From positions 1 to 64,000 of the forward strand of contig NZ_JAFIFK010000003.1 of assembly GCF_020832045.1 (NCBI RefSeq): a DNA stretch of 64,000 bases. The letters run 5' to 3'. The notes under the pieces were generated by a model that did not search any database, was not told the origin of the DNA, and worked only from the letters and a program-made list of their open reading frames with translations. The position numbers and the translations under genes were made by a program. The DNA is from Halomonas sp. (GTDB lineage Bacteria > Pseudomonadota > Gammaproteobacteria > Pseudomonadales > Halomonadaceae). The stretch's first letter is position 1. Each line of letters begins with the position of its first letter. Positions 45,384 through 54,849 of the stretch are shown in pieces.

Positions 45384-47222
45384 ATGCGGTCAGGGGATGC
45401 GAATACCTCACAGGTCGAACTGGGAGAGTGGAACGACCAGCTTCAGGAAATGGGCCAGCATTACCAGGCCCTGCTGCAGGAATTGCTCGAGCGCATGACG
45501 CCTGATACGGCCGCAGACTCCATTCAAGCCGACATGCGCGACGCCTTCCAGGCCGGGGCCGATTCGCTGATGCGCAATCCTCAGCTGCTATGGCAGACCC
45601 AGGCGCGCCTCATCCAGGATCAGTACCAGCTATGGCAGCAGGGCCTGCAAGCCATGGCCGGCAATCTCGGCGAGCCGTTGGTAGCGCCACTCAAGAACGA
45701 CAGACGTTTCAAGGACGAGGCCTGGCACCAGGAGCCCTTCTATCGCGCCATACTGCAACAGTATCTGCTGTTCTCGGGGGCTGTCGAAGAACTGGTCGAG
45801 CAGCTCGATGGCCTGCCCGAGCAGCAGAAGCGCAACCTGGCGTTCTATGCTCGCCAGCTGGTCAACGCCATGGCGCCGACCAATTTCATCACCACCAATC
45901 CCGAAGTCATGCGTCGCATCTTGGAAACCAAGGGCCAGAACCTGGTCGAAGGGTTGGCCCAGTTGCGCCGTGACCTGGCCAACTCCGCCGACGGCCTGAA
46001 CGTAGCCATGACTGACCGCAGTGCCTTCGAGATAGGGCGCAACATCGCCGTGACGCCCGGCTACGTGGTTTACGAGAACGAGCTGATTCAGCTGCTCCAG
46101 TACACGCCAACCACCGACACGGTATTCAAGACGCCACTGCTGGTCATGCCGCCCTGGATCAACAAGTACTACATTCTCGATCTGCGCCAGGACAATTCGC
46201 TGGTCAAGTGGCTGGTGGATCAGGGCCACACCGTTTTCTTGATCTCCTGGCGTAACCCGGGGCCCGAGCAGCGCGACCTGACTTGGGCCGACTACATGCA
46301 GATGGGGCCGATAGCAGCCATGGATGCCATCGAGCAGGCCTGCGGCGAAAAATCGGTCAACCTGCTCAGCTACTGCATTGGCGGTACGCTGGCGGCTTCT
46401 ACCGTAGCCTACCTCACTAGCACCCGCCGCGGGCGCAAGATCAAGTCGGTCACCTACATGGCAACGCTCCAGGATTTCCGCGACCCCGGTGAGCTCGGAG
46501 TGCTGCTTAGCGAGCCGATCTTGCAGGGTATCGAGGCACGCATGGAGCAGGACGGCTACCTCGACGGCCGCTCCATGGCCTATACCTTCAACCTGCTGCG
46601 CGAGAACGACCTGTTTTGGTCCTTCTATGTCAGCAACTACTTGAAGGGTGAAAATCCGGCACCGTTCGATCTGCTCTACTGGAACACTGATGGCACCAAT
46701 CTGCCGGCGGGCACCCATGGTTGGTATCTGCGCCATATGTATTTGGAGAATCGACTGGTGGAGCCGGGCGGTATCGAGCTTGATGGCGTGAAGATCGATC
46801 TGCGCAAAATATCGACACCAAGCTATTTCATCTCCACCAGCGAGGACCACATCGCCAAGTGGAACAGCACCTACTATGGTGCGCTGTTGCCGAAGGGGCC
46901 GGTCACCTTTGTGCTGGGCGGCTCCGGCCACATTGCCGGCATCGTCAATCCCCCGCAGCGTAACAAGTACGGTTACTGGACCAACGACGAGCTACCGGTC
47001 AATCATGAGGATTGGCTCGCCGGAGCGGAGTCCCATGAGGGCTCCTGGTGGCCTCACTGGCAGCGCTGGATGACCGAGGGCGGGTATGCCGACAGCAGCA
47101 AGATGGTACCGGCTCGTCAACCGGGCGAGGGGGAGCTGAAGCTGCTTGAAGAAGCTCCGGGGCGCTACGTTCGCATGACCATACCCGAGGTGCTGGGCGA
47201 AGTGACGTCCAAAACCGATTGA
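45384..47222 (+). CDS. phaC: Class I poly(3-hydroxyalkanoate) synthase
   Basis: Polymerises hydroxyacyl-CoA into PHA granules; 612 aa, the class I size. The N-terminal domain runs to about residue 200, then the alpha/beta-hydrolase core. The nucleophile box is SYCIGG, with Ser replacing the usual first Gly of GxCxGG; Cys is the nucleophile. Asp lies in STSEDHIAKW and His in GGSGHIAGIVNPP, completing Cys-Asp-His. I recall the same Ser variant in other Halomonas synthases. ATG 45384 has AGGAGAGGG upstream; the frame from 45321 is untranslated leader. A long terminator follows; phaA and phaB are not in the window. Confidence 0.95.
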   Translation: MRSGDANTSQVELGEWNDQLQEMGQHYQALLQELLERMTPDTAADSIQADMRDAFQAGADSLMRNPQLLWQTQARLIQDQYQLWQQGLQAMAGNLGEPLVAPLKNDRRFKDEAWHQEPFYRAILQQYLLFSGAVEELVEQLDGLPEQQKRNLAFYARQLVNAMAPTNFITTNPEVMRRILETKGQNLVEGLAQLRRDLANSADGLNVAMTDRSAFEIGRNIAVTPGYVVYENELIQLLQYTPTTDTVFKTPLLVMPPWINKYYILDLRQDNSLVKWLVDQGHTVFLISWRNPGPEQRDLTWADYMQMGPIAAMDAIEQACGEKSVNLLSYCIGGTLAASTVAYLTSTRRGRKIKSVTYMATLQDFRDPGELGVLLSEPILQGIEARMEQDGYLDGRSMAYTFNLLRENDLFWSFYVSNYLKGENPAPFDLLYWNTDGTNLPAGTHGWYLRHMYLENRLVEPGGIELDGVKIDLRKISTPSYFISTSEDHIAKWNSTYYGALLPKGPVTFVLGGSGHIAGIVNPPQRNKYGYWTNDELPVNHEDWLAGAESHEGSWWPHWQRWMTEGGYADSSKMVPARQPGEGELKLLEEAPGRYVRMTIPEVLGEVTSKTD

Positions 47223-47240
47223 TCCTGTTGCTTGATTGCA

Positions 47241-47280
47241 CAACGCAACGAGGCCCGCAAATGCGGGCCTCGTTGCGTTG
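47241..47280. terminator. 40-bp near-perfect palindrome ending phaC and lnt
   Basis: Perfect 19-bp stem (47241-47259 with 47262-47280) around a 2-nt centre, between the convergent phaC and lnt genes. It lacks a long T tract, but a stem of this strength likely ends both transcripts. Confidence 0.8.
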
Positions 47281-47319
47281 GAGCTTTCGAGTTAGAACTC
47301 TCGACGCCTATGGGAGAAG

Positions 47320-48807
47320 TCAACGATCGCGGAACTCTCGCTGGCGTCGCGTTGCCAGTCGCAGGCCGGGTAGGACAAGCAGAGCGCTGAGTAGCCAAAC
47401 CGGCCAGCTTCCGGTACGGGTGAAGGGTGTCAGACCCTGCATCGGAACGGCTTCGGCGAGCAGTGCCACCGTCTCGAACTGGGGCGCGCGGGCCACGATC
47501 CGCCCGTGATGATCGATCACGACCGTGACGCCGTTGCTGGTGGCTCGCACCACGTAGCGACCGTTTTCCAGTGCCCTCAGGCGGGCCATCTGGAGGTGCT
47601 GAAGTGGGCCGATAGACTCGCCGAACCAGGTGTCATTGGACACTGTCAGCAGCAGTTCGCTGTTTCGTGCCTGCTCGGCCACCAGATCGGCATAAATGAT
47701 TTCGTAGCAGATCGCGTTGCCGATTATGGTGCCGGCGGCCCGAATCGGCGGTTGCCCCGAGGGCCCTGGCGTCATGGCCGGCATCGGGAGGTCGAAGAAG
47801 GCGATGGTGCCCCGTAGCCAGCGCTCGAGTGGCAGGTATTCACCGAAGGGCACGAGATGAGCCTTGCGATACTCCCCCTCGGCGTTGCCCAGGCCGATCA
47901 CGCTGTTGTAATAGAGCCCACGCGCCTCACGCTGCAGAATGCCGGTGACAAGGGCACTACCCGGCGCCAGGTGGGCCTGGGCGCGGGCCAGTATCGGCTC
48001 GGCCTCGTCCTCGAACATGGGCAGCGCCGCTTCGGGCCAGATGACCAGGTCGGCTTCGTCAGCGTACGCCTGGGTCATCGTTAAATAGGTATTGGCGGCC
48101 ATGCGTTGCCCTTCCGGGGTCCACTTGATCAACTGATCGAGGTTGCCTTGTAGCAGTGCCACTCGCAGTGGGTCGCCTGAGGGTTCGGTCCATTCCGTGG
48201 GCAGGGCCAGAGGAACGAGCCACAGGGCGGCGATGGGCAGGGCGGCCCACCAGCGGCGACGCAGGAATTCCGCGCCCAGGGTGCCGGTAAGAACGACGAT
48301 GAGCGAGAGCAGATAAACCCCGCCGATGGGTGCCCATGGCGCCAGGGGGGAGTCAACCTGAGAGGAACCCAACAGCAGCCACGGGAAGCCCGTGAACAGC
48401 CAGGTGCGCAACCATTCCCCCAGTACCCAGGCGCCAGCGAAGGTGAGGAAGGCCAGGCGCGGCCCGCACAGGAGGCGATAGAGCCATAATGTTGCGGCGG
48501 CGAACAGGGCCATGGCACAGACGAACAGGGTGGTGAGGAATACCGCCAGTGGCATGCCCGTATAGCCATAGTCGTGGATCGAGACGTAGACCCACGAGGC
48601 GCCCGAGCCGAACAGGCCGACCCCATAGCACCAGCCGAGCAGCGCCGCCTGGCGTGCCCGCAATGGCCTGATAGCCCAGTAGACGAGACCCGCAGCCAGC
48701 GGGCCCAGCCACCAGAGCTCGTAGGGTGAAGCCGTCAGCGTGGTAAGCACGCCTGCAACGAGTGCCGCCAGGTAGCCGAGGGCAGGCGGCAGACGTGTTT
48801 GTTTCAT
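47320..48807 (-). CDS. lnt: Apolipoprotein N-acyltransferase
   Basis: Inner-membrane enzyme adding the third acyl chain to lipoproteins; 495 aa. Six or so helices lie before residue about 200, then a nitrilase-type periplasmic domain. Catalytic triad positions: Glu in WPEAALPMF, Lys in YRKAHLVPFGEYLPL, Cys in GNAICYEIIYADL. Start 48807 (MKQTRLPPALGYLAAL) is chosen at the first helix; upstream codons to 48903 overlap ybeX. Conserved ybeZ-ybeY-ybeX-lnt order. Confidence 0.95.
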   Translation of the reverse strand: MKQTRLPPALGYLAALVAGVLTTLTASPYELWWLGPLAAGLVYWAIRPLRARQAALLGWCYGVGLFGSGASWVYVSIHDYGYTGMPLAVFLTTLFVCAMALFAAATLWLYRLLCGPRLAFLTFAGAWVLGEWLRTWLFTGFPWLLLGSSQVDSPLAPWAPIGGVYLLSLIVVLTGTLGAEFLRRRWWAALPIAALWLVPLALPTEWTEPSGDPLRVALLQGNLDQLIKWTPEGQRMAANTYLTMTQAYADEADLVIWPEAALPMFEDEAEPILARAQAHLAPGSALVTGILQREARGLYYNSVIGLGNAEGEYRKAHLVPFGEYLPLERWLRGTIAFFDLPMPAMTPGPSGQPPIRAAGTIIGNAICYEIIYADLVAEQARNSELLLTVSNDTWFGESIGPLQHLQMARLRALENGRYVVRATSNGVTVVIDHHGRIVARAPQFETVALLAEAVPMQGLTPFTRTGSWPVWLLSALLVLPGLRLATRRQREFRDR

Positions 48808-48832
48808 GGTGTAAGGCATCCTGAAGGGCGGT

Positions 48833-49708
48833 TCAATCCTGAATGGGCGTCGATTCGTCCTGCTGAACGGCCTCGAGCAGTCGTATGCGGCGATTGTCGG
48901 CATTGAGTATGGTAAAGCGCCAGCCGCCGAGTTCGGTATGTTCGCCGCGGCCTGGCAAATGGCCGAAGCGCTGCATCACTAGTCCGCCGACGGTATCGAA
49001 CTCGTCATCGGAGAAGCGTGTGCCGAAGCGTTCGTTGAAGTCTTCGATCGGGGTCAGGGCGCGAATGGCATAGCGGCCTTCGCCGAGGGTGCGAATATCG
49101 TCATCCTCGTCGGTGTCGTGCTCGTCCTCGATATCGCCGACGATCTGCTCGAGGATGTCCTCGATGGTGACAATGCCGGCAGTACCGCCATACTCGTCCA
49201 CCACCACCGCCATATGGTTATGAGTGTCGCGGAATTCCTTGAGCAGGCTGTTCAGACGTTTGGATTCCGGCACGAACATGGCGGGACGCAGCACGTCCTC
49301 GAGACAGAAACCCTCGCGCTCTTCGGCGGGCTGGTTCAGCAGCTTGAGGAGATCCTTGACCAGCAGCAGGCCCTTCACCTCGTCGAGATTCTCGCCGATC
49401 ACCGGGTAGCGCGAGTGTCCGGTTTCGTTGATCAGGGCCAGGTACTCCTCGGCGGGCTGATCCACGGCAATGGCGGCTACCTGAGAGCGTGGAATGAGCA
49501 CTTCCCGCACCTGCTGGTCACTTATCTGCAGAGCGCCCTCGATGATCATCATGGCGTCCTGATCCAGCTTGAGGCGGGTGGACGCTTCACGCAGGAACTC
49601 CATCAGCTCTTCCCGCGAGCTGGGGCCTTCGCTGTCACCCGAGAGGGCGCCGAGCAGCTTGTCGAGCCAGGACCTTCCACCTTGGCCGGTCGTTCGGTCG
49701 TCACTCAT
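48833..49708 (-). CDS. ybeX: CorC/YbeX family CBS-domain protein
   Basis: A 291-aa cytoplasmic protein with two CBS domains (about 65-190; [20 protein letters not shown] and [20 protein letters not shown]) and a C-terminal transporter-associated CorC_HlyC domain ([20 protein letters not shown]). YbeX is linked to ribosome metabolism and magnesium handling. It starts 3 bases after the ybeY stop on the same strand and is followed by lnt. Confidence 0.92.
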   Translation of the reverse strand: MSDDRTTGQGGRSWLDKLLGALSGDSEGPSSREELMEFLREASTRLKLDQDAMMIIEGALQISDQQVREVLIPRSQVAAIAVDQPAEEYLALINETGHSRYPVIGENLDEVKGLLLVKDLLKLLNQPAEEREGFCLEDVLRPAMFVPESKRLNSLLKEFRDTHNHMAVVVDEYGGTAGIVTIEDILEQIVGDIEDEHDTDEDDDIRTLGEGRYAIRALTPIEDFNERFGTRFSDDEFDTVGGLVMQRFGHLPGRGEHTELGGWRFTILNADNRRIRLLEAVQQDESTPIQD

Positions 49709-49711
49709 CGC

Positions 49712-50221
49712 TTACGTCTCGTCCTTGCGGTCATCTTGTTTTTCGTTTGTCATCGGTGGCGTTGCGTAAGGGTCGGCAATGGCAAAATCGTTGAGGATCT
49801 CACGCTCCAACCGCTCCATTTCCTCGGCCTCCTCTTCTTCGAGGTGGTCGTGGCCGAGCAGGTGCAGAATGCCGTGCACTACCAGGTGTGCATAGTGATC
49901 CACGAGACGCTTGCCCTGTTCGTCAGCCTCACGCATCACCACCGGATGACATAGTACCAGATCGCCGAGCAGCGGCAGCGCTACCCCGGGTGGGGCCTCG
50001 AAGGGAAAGGAAAGCACGTTGGTGGGCTTGTCGTAACCGCGATAGTCGCGATTGAGAGCCTGGCCCTCTTCGACGTCGACGAAGCGAACGGTCACTTCGT
50101 GTCGCGTCTCCTCGGGGAAACGCGACAGCACGGCCGCTACCCAGGCTTCCAGCCGTTCCTGCTCCGGCACGTTCCGGCCGGTAGCGGCAAGCTGGCGGTC
50201 GACGATCGCTGCCGGACTCAT
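49712..50221 (-). CDS. ybeY: Endoribonuclease YbeY
   Basis: Zinc-dependent rRNA-maturation and quality-control RNase, 169 aa. Zinc motif [11 protein letters not shown] (H3xH5xH) lies near residue 117, and TNVLSFPFE is the preceding family signature. The start overlaps the ybeZ stop (ATGA). Confidence 0.95.
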   Translation of the reverse strand: MSPAAIVDRQLAATGRNVPEQERLEAWVAAVLSRFPEETRHEVTVRFVDVEEGQALNRDYRGYDKPTNVLSFPFEAPPGVALPLLGDLVLCHPVVMREADEQGKRLVDHYAHLVVHGILHLLGHDHLEEEEAEEMERLEREILNDFAIADPYATPPMTNEKQDDRKDET

Positions 50222-51309
50222 TTCCTGTCATCGTCCCTGTATCGTTCACGCTCCTGGCGCAGGGCTTCTCGTTCCCGCTCGCGAACTTCGCGACGAGCGC
50301 GCTCCTGAACTTCCTGATCGGCCTCGAAGCTTTCGTAGGCTTCGATGATGCGCTGTACCAGTGGGTGACGCACCACGTCCTTGGCGGCGAAGTGAGTCAC
50401 GCCGATGCCGGCGGTTCCCTTGAGCACCTCGAGCACCTGGATCAGGCCGGAGCTCTGGCCGCGCGGCAAGTCGACCTGGGTGACGTCACCGGTGATCACG
50501 GCGGTGGAGCCGAAGCCGATACGGGTGAGGAACATCTTCATCTGCTCGCGCGTGGTGTTCTGACTTTCGTCGAGAATGATGAAGGCATTGTTCAGGGTGC
50601 GACCGCGCATGTAGGCCAGCGGGGCAATCTCGATCACCTGACGTTCGATCAGCTTGCCCACCTGCTCGAAGCCAAGCATCTCATAGAGGGCATCGTAGAG
50701 CGGGCGCAGGTAGGGATCGATCTTCTGCGCCAGGTCGCCGGGCAAGAAGCCGAGCTTCTCGCCGGCCTCCACGGCCGGGCGTACCAGCAGGATGCGGCGC
50801 ACTTCCTGATGATTGAGCGCTTCCACTGCCGCGGCGACGGCCAGGTAGGTCTTGCCGGTTCCGGCCGGACCGATGCCGAAGTTGATGTCGTGCTGCCGTA
50901 TGCTCGAGACGTAATTCTGCTGGTTCTGACCACGGGGCTTGATCAGTACCTTGGGCGTACGCAGCAGCACCTCGTCGTCGACGGGCCCTTCCTCTTCGTC
51001 GAGCGCTTCACGTCCGGATTCCTGCAAGAAAAGATGCACGGTGTCCGGCGTCAACTCACTGGCTTCGGCCTCGCGATAAAGGTGTTCCAGCACGTTGGCT
51101 GCAGCCTTTACCCGATGGCCGGGGCCGGCGAGCTGAAAGACGTTGCCGCGATTGCGCAGCGTGACGCCAAGGCGCGACTCGACCAGTTTGAGATGCTCGT
51201 CCCGCTGACCGCAAAGGTTGGCGAGGCGATGCGGATCATTGGGCTCGAGGCTCAATGTGATGATGCGGTTGGCCTGTGAGGCGAGTTGACTCAAGGTGGT
51301 GAAATCCAT
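50218..51309 (-). CDS. ybeZ: PhoH-like ATPase YbeZ
   Basis: A 363-aa PhoH-family P-loop NTPase and predicted RNA helicase partner of YbeY. An N-terminal KH-like region precedes the ATPase with Walker [16 protein letters not shown] and Walker [13 protein letters not shown]. The C-terminal tail after about residue 325 is highly charged (many Arg/Glu). Conserved neighbourhood with miaB upstream on the same strand. Confidence 0.95.
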   Translation of the reverse strand: MDFTTLSQLASQANRIITLSLEPNDPHRLANLCGQRDEHLKLVESRLGVTLRNRGNVFQLAGPGHRVKAAANVLEHLYREAEASELTPDTVHLFLQESGREALDEEEGPVDDEVLLRTPKVLIKPRGQNQQNYVSSIRQHDINFGIGPAGTGKTYLAVAAAVEALNHQEVRRILLVRPAVEAGEKLGFLPGDLAQKIDPYLRPLYDALYEMLGFEQVGKLIERQVIEIAPLAYMRGRTLNNAFIILDESQNTTREQMKMFLTRIGFGSTAVITGDVTQVDLPRGQSSGLIQVLEVLKGTAGIGVTHFAAKDVVRHPLVQRIIEAYESFEADQEVQERARREVREREREALRQERERYRDDDRK

Positions 51310-51337
51310 CCGTTGCGTGTATGGGCACCCAGCTTAC

Positions 51338-51359
51338 TGCCCTGCCTTTCGGCAGGGCA
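51338..51359. terminator. Hairpin between miaB and ybeZ
   Basis: Perfect 9-bp stem TGCCCTGCC/GGCAGGGCA with a 4-nt TTTC loop in the 106-base gap. No T tract; it may reduce rather than stop read-through into the ybeZ operon. Confidence 0.5.
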
Positions 51360-51415
51360 ATGCTTTCAGATCGAGGAGCCCGGTTCGAATGTCAGAGCCG
51401 GGGCATCTCCTGTCG

Positions 51416-52759
51416 TCATTGTAGTGCCGGCGACGCCAATTCGCCGCGTAGAGAATTGGGCAGCGCCTCGGTGATGGTGACGTCGACGAAGTAGCCGATC
51501 AGCTCGGTAGGATTGGCGGCACGGAAGTTGACCACGCGGTTGTTCTCGGTTCTGCCCGACAGTTGACCGGGGTCCTTGGGCGAAAAACCGCTGACAAGAA
51601 TGCGCTGGGTGGTGCCCACCATGCGGCGCGAGATCTGCATGGCTTGCTGGTTGATACGTTCCTGCAAGATCGCCAGGCGCTGTTTCTTGACGCTCTCCGG
51701 GGTGTCGTCTGGCAGCGCCGCGGCCGGGGTGCCGGGACGTGCCGAGTAGACGAAGCTGAAGGAGTGGTCGAAGCCGATGCGATGAATCAGATTCATGGTG
51801 GCTTCGAAATCCTCCTCCGTCTCGCCGGGGAAGCCGATGATGAAGTCGGAAGAGAAACTGATGTCCGGGCGTAGCGCGCGGATGCGTTCCATCTTCTCCA
51901 CGTACTCCTCGACCGTGTGGCCACGCTTCATGGCCGCCAGTATGCGATCGGAGCCGGCCTGAACCGGCAAATGAAGATGGCTGACGAGTTCGGGAATCTC
52001 ACCGTAGGCCTCGATCAGGCTGTCGCTGAATTCGACCGGGTGTGAGGTGGTGAAGCGAATGCGGTCGATGCCATCCACCGCTGCCACGCAGGCGATCAGT
52101 TCCGCCAGGTCGATCTCGTCGCCCAACTGGTTCTCGCCGCGATAGGCGTTGACGTTCTGCCCCAGCAGATTGATCTCGCGCACGCCCTGGTCGGCCAGGT
52201 GGATCACCTCCTCCATTACCGCCTCGAAGGGCCGCGAGACCTCCTCGCCGCGGGTATAGGGCACCACGCAGAAGGTGCAGTACTTCGAGCAGCCCTCCAT
52301 GACCGATACGAAGGCGGAGGCGCCATCGGAGCTTGGCTTGGGCAGGTGATCGAATTTTTCGATCTCGGGGAAGGTAACGTCGACGACCGAAATCTGGTTG
52401 TCCCTCCGGGCATCCAGCATCGCCGGTACCCGGTGCAGAGTCTGAGGGCCGAACACCATGTCGACATGGGGCGCGCGCTTGCGCAGCGCTTCGCCTTCCT
52501 GACTGGCCACGCAGCCGCCCACACCGATCACCAGATCGGGGTTGGCTTCCTTGAGTTTCTTCCAGCGGCCGAGCTGGTGGAAGACTTTTTCCTGAGCCTT
52601 CTCGCGAATCGAGCAGGTGTTGAGCAGAATGACGTCGGCGGCGCCTTCGTCGTCGGTCAATTCGAGCTGGTGCGATTCGCCGAGCAGATCCGCCATGCGT
52701 GCGGAGTCGTACTCGTTCATCTGGCAGCCGTGGGTCTTGATGAAGAGTTTCTTCGCCAT
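51416..52759 (-). CDS. miaB: tRNA-2-methylthio-N6-dimethylallyladenosine synthase
   Basis: Radical-SAM methylthiotransferase modifying i6A37 of tRNA, 447 aa. The N-terminal UPF0004 domain begins [16 protein letters not shown] with its three Cys for the auxiliary cluster. The radical-SAM motif CSKYCTFC (CxxxCxxC) is near residue 157, and a C-terminal TRAM domain follows. Divergent from the DUF1820 gene. Confidence 0.96.
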   Translation of the reverse strand: MAKKLFIKTHGCQMNEYDSARMADLLGESHQLELTDDEGAADVILLNTCSIREKAQEKVFHQLGRWKKLKEANPDLVIGVGGCVASQEGEALRKRAPHVDMVFGPQTLHRVPAMLDARRDNQISVVDVTFPEIEKFDHLPKPSSDGASAFVSVMEGCSKYCTFCVVPYTRGEEVSRPFEAVMEEVIHLADQGVREINLLGQNVNAYRGENQLGDEIDLAELIACVAAVDGIDRIRFTTSHPVEFSDSLIEAYGEIPELVSHLHLPVQAGSDRILAAMKRGHTVEEYVEKMERIRALRPDISFSSDFIIGFPGETEEDFEATMNLIHRIGFDHSFSFVYSARPGTPAAALPDDTPESVKKQRLAILQERINQQAMQISRRMVGTTQRILVSGFSPKDPGQLSGRTENNRVVNFRAANPTELIGYFVDVTITEALPNSLRGELASPALQ

Positions 52760-52852
52760 AGGATAGAGGGTCGGTTGTCCGACGCGTGCGTCACCGGTGA
52801 GTGGAGTGTCGCGGGAATGGGCTTTATCAAGCCGTTCTCGAAGGTGCGTGCC

Positions 52853-52858
52853 ATTATA
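52853..52858 (-). promoter_or_regulatory. Consensus -10 of the miaB promoter
   Basis: Perfect TATAAT on the minus strand, giving a leader of about 87 nt before miaB. The -35 is not well conserved. Confidence 0.45.
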
Positions 52859-52922
52859 CGGAAGGCGGCCTGATGGGGCCAGTGGGGCACCGCGGCATGC
52901 TGCGCCTGTGGTACGCTAGCGC

Positions 52923-52950
52923 TTGGCAGTCCCATAGCGGGATATATAAG
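52923..52950 (+). promoter_or_regulatory. Sigma-70 promoter of the DUF1820 gene
   Basis: TTGGCA (52923-52928), 16-bp spacer, TATAAG (52945-52950). The predicted leader is about 24 nt. Confidence 0.6.
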
Positions 52951-52980
52951 CGTAACAGAACGTTGAGGACAGACGGCCTT

Positions 52981-53310
52981 ATGGCGGCCAAGCCGATCTA
53001 TCGGGTGGTTTTTCACCAGCAGGGCGAAATCTGGGAGCTCTACGCCAGGGAAATCTTCCAGAGCGAACTTTGGGGCTTCATCGAGGTCGAGGAATTTGTC
53101 TTCGAGGATGGCTCGAAGCTGGTGGTCGACCCCTCCGCCGATCGCCTGCGACACACTTTCGATGGCGTCAAGCGCAGCTACCTGCCGCTGAATGCCATCG
53201 TGCGTATCGACGAGGTGGAGCGTGAGGGGCCGGCCAGAGCAGTCAAGAGCGAGGGGCGCGTGGCGGAATTTCCGCGTGGCCCGATGCTACCGCCCAAGGG
53301 CGAGCGCTGA
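52981..53310 (+). CDS. DUF1820 family protein
   Basis: A 109-aa small cytoplasmic protein. The family pattern IYRVVFHQQGEIWELYARE and GFIEVEEFVFED is clear, with LPLNAIVRIDEVEREG near the end. Function unknown; members are widespread in gammaproteobacteria next to miaB. Start 52981 follows the promoter above; earlier codons of the frame lie in the promoter. Confidence 0.85.
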   Translation: MAAKPIYRVVFHQQGEIWELYAREIFQSELWGFIEVEEFVFEDGSKLVVDPSADRLRHTFDGVKRSYLPLNAIVRIDEVEREGPARAVKSEGRVAEFPRGPMLPPKGER

Positions 53311-53370
53311 GCGGCACGCCCGTATTTATAACCCCGGCCATACCCTGCTCAGGAAATGATCAACCTGAAG

Positions 53371-53384
53371 CAGCCCCGGGGCTG
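53371..53384. repeat. 14-bp perfect palindrome CAGCCCCGGGGCTG
   Basis: Lies in the 206-bp gap between the DUF1820 gene and the SH3-protein gene. It could be the terminator stem of the former or part of the DnaA-box region just downstream. Confidence 0.5.
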
Positions 53385-53423
53385 GGCGCCGCTACGCTGC
53401 CTTTCCAGCGGTTTTCCCGGGGC

Positions 53424-53446
53424 TTATCCACAGATTCTGTGGACAG
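53424..53446. promoter_or_regulatory. Inverted pair of DnaA boxes
   Basis: TTATCCACA (53424-53432) is an exact high-affinity DnaA box. TGTGGACAG (53438-53446) is an inverted copy differing from the consensus TGTGGATAA at two positions. They form the palindrome CCACAG-ATT-CTGTGG, itself framed by CAGCGG (53406-53411) and CCGCTG (53448-53453). Confidence 0.5.
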
Positions 53447-53516
53447 GCCGCTGAACGACACTCGCCACGGGCATGCCATGACTATGGATGCGTGGCCTGG
53501 ATAGCCAGGACAACGG

Positions 53517-54143
53517 ATGAAGCATCGATTCAAGTTTATTCTAGCGGGTCTTGCGCTGGGTCTGGTGAGCTCGCCTCTGCATGCTCAGCAGCCACAGGGC
53601 TCCGAGCGCTGGGTTTCGGATGAGTTGAGCACTTACGTACGCAGTGGCCCCACTGACGGCTACCGTATCGTTGGCACCTTGACCGCTGGCGAGCCGGTTA
53701 CCCTGCTTGAAACCAGCGGCAACTACAGCCGGGTCGAGAGCGCCGAGGGCGACCGCGTGTGGATATTGAGTAGCGAGTTGCAGGGGTCGCCGAGTGCCCG
53801 CGATCAGTTACCGCGACTCGAGGAACAGGTTGCGCAGCTCGAGGAGGAGCTGGGTGGCATCAACGAGACCTGGGAGGGAAGGGTTTCGGCCATGACCGAG
53901 ACCCTCGAGGCGCGCGAGCAACGTATTGCCGAGCTTGAGCAGCGCAACCATCAGCTGGACAGTGAAGCCGACCGCTCGCGTAGTACCATCCGTCAGCTGC
54001 AGGCACGTCTGGATACCCAGGAAGAAGATCTGCTGATGCGTTACTTCATGTACGGCGGCGGGGTGGCTGGCGCCGGTCTGCTGGTGGGGTTGATCGTTCC
54101 GCACCTGCCCCGCAAACGGCGCAAGCGCGATCGCTGGTTCTGA
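53517..54143 (+). CDS. TIGR04211-type periplasmic SH3 protein
   Basis: A 208-aa envelope protein: Sec signal peptide (to SPLHAQ, about 24 residues), a bacterial SH3 domain (about 30-95; WVSDELSTYVRSGPTDGYRI), and a coiled coil (about 100-175). One C-terminal membrane helix (MYGGGVAGAGLLVGLIVPHL) with a basic tail RKRRKRDRWF anchors it in the inner membrane. This layout matches the YgiM-like TIGR04211 family; function unknown. Confidence 0.85.
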   Translation: MKHRFKFILAGLALGLVSSPLHAQQPQGSERWVSDELSTYVRSGPTDGYRIVGTLTAGEPVTLLETSGNYSRVESAEGDRVWILSSELQGSPSARDQLPRLEEQVAQLEEELGGINETWEGRVSAMTETLEAREQRIAELEQRNHQLDSEADRSRSTIRQLQARLDTQEEDLLMRYFMYGGGVAGAGLLVGLIVPHLPRKRRKRDRWF

Positions 54144-54152
54144 GGTGGTGAC

Positions 54153-54794
54153 ATGACCCGAGAATGGCTCGATCGCTGGCGCGAAGGGCGTATCGGTTTT
54201 CATCGCCACGAGGCGCATCCGGCACTGATCCGCCATTGGCCTGCGCTGCAGGTACGGGCAGGCACCAAGGTGCTGGTCCCCCTGTGCGGCAAGAGCCTGG
54301 ACATGCGTTGGTTGGCGCAGCGCGATCACCCCGTGCTGGGGATCGAGTTGTCGAGTGAAGCCATCGAACAGTTCGTGAACGAGGGCGTTGGCGAGATCTC
54401 CCGCTATCGGCAGGAGCCCTTTTCGATCTGTCGGCAAGGCAGCGTCGAGCTGTGGTGCGGCGATTTCTTCCACTTTCATATCGATCAGGCGGCCGAGATT
54501 GGAGCCTTCTATGACCGAGCGTCCTTGATTGCCTTACCGCCTGCCACAAGGCAGCGCTATGCCTTTCATCTCGCTCAGCTGATTCCGCCCGGTGCATGCG
54601 GCCTGCTGATCGCACTTGCACGTGAGCCCGGTGACGAGACGGGCGGACCGCCATTTCACGTTCCTGGCGACGAAATCCGCGAACTCTTCGAGCCCAATTT
54701 TCAGGTTACCCACCTGGAAGACGGGGAGCCCGAGGAGGGGAGTGGTTTTCGTGAAAGCGTCTGGGCTTTGGTGAGGAGGGGGCCCTCGGTCTGA
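54153..54794 (+). CDS. tpm: Thiopurine S-methyltransferase
   Basis: SAM-dependent methyltransferase of 213 aa with bacterial TPMT features: EWLDRWREGRIGFHRHEAHP at the start, VLVPLCGKSLDMRWLAQRDH (SAM loop), and AFYDRASLIALPPATRQRYA. In bacteria such enzymes also methylate selenium and tellurium oxyanions. It starts 9 bases after the SH3 protein, so they are probably co-transcribed. Confidence 0.92.
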   Translation: MTREWLDRWREGRIGFHRHEAHPALIRHWPALQVRAGTKVLVPLCGKSLDMRWLAQRDHPVLGIELSSEAIEQFVNEGVGEISRYRQEPFSICRQGSVELWCGDFFHFHIDQAAEIGAFYDRASLIALPPATRQRYAFHLAQLIPPGACGLLIALAREPGDETGGPPFHVPGDEIRELFEPNFQVTHLEDGEPEEGSGFRESVWALVRRGPSV

Positions 54795-54826
54795 CCGAGG
54801 CGATCAGGGCCGCTTGCGGGCGGCCC
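54784..54826. terminator. Two hairpins between convergent tpm and the YajG-like gene
   Basis: CCTCGGT-CTG-ACCGAGG (54784-54800) overlaps the tpm stop, and GGGCCGC/GCGGCCC (54807-54826) follows. Both stems are 7 bp. No T tract. Confidence 0.5.
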
Positions 54827-54849
54827 ATCGTCCATGCGACTCGTGGCCT

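Noticed and set aside
45630-46931. 433-codon minus-strand frame antisense to phaC
   Set aside because: Shadow of the PHA synthase gene.
53371-53453. Chromosomal replication origin
   Set aside because: Only two DnaA boxes, no AT-rich unwinding region and no replication genes beside it.
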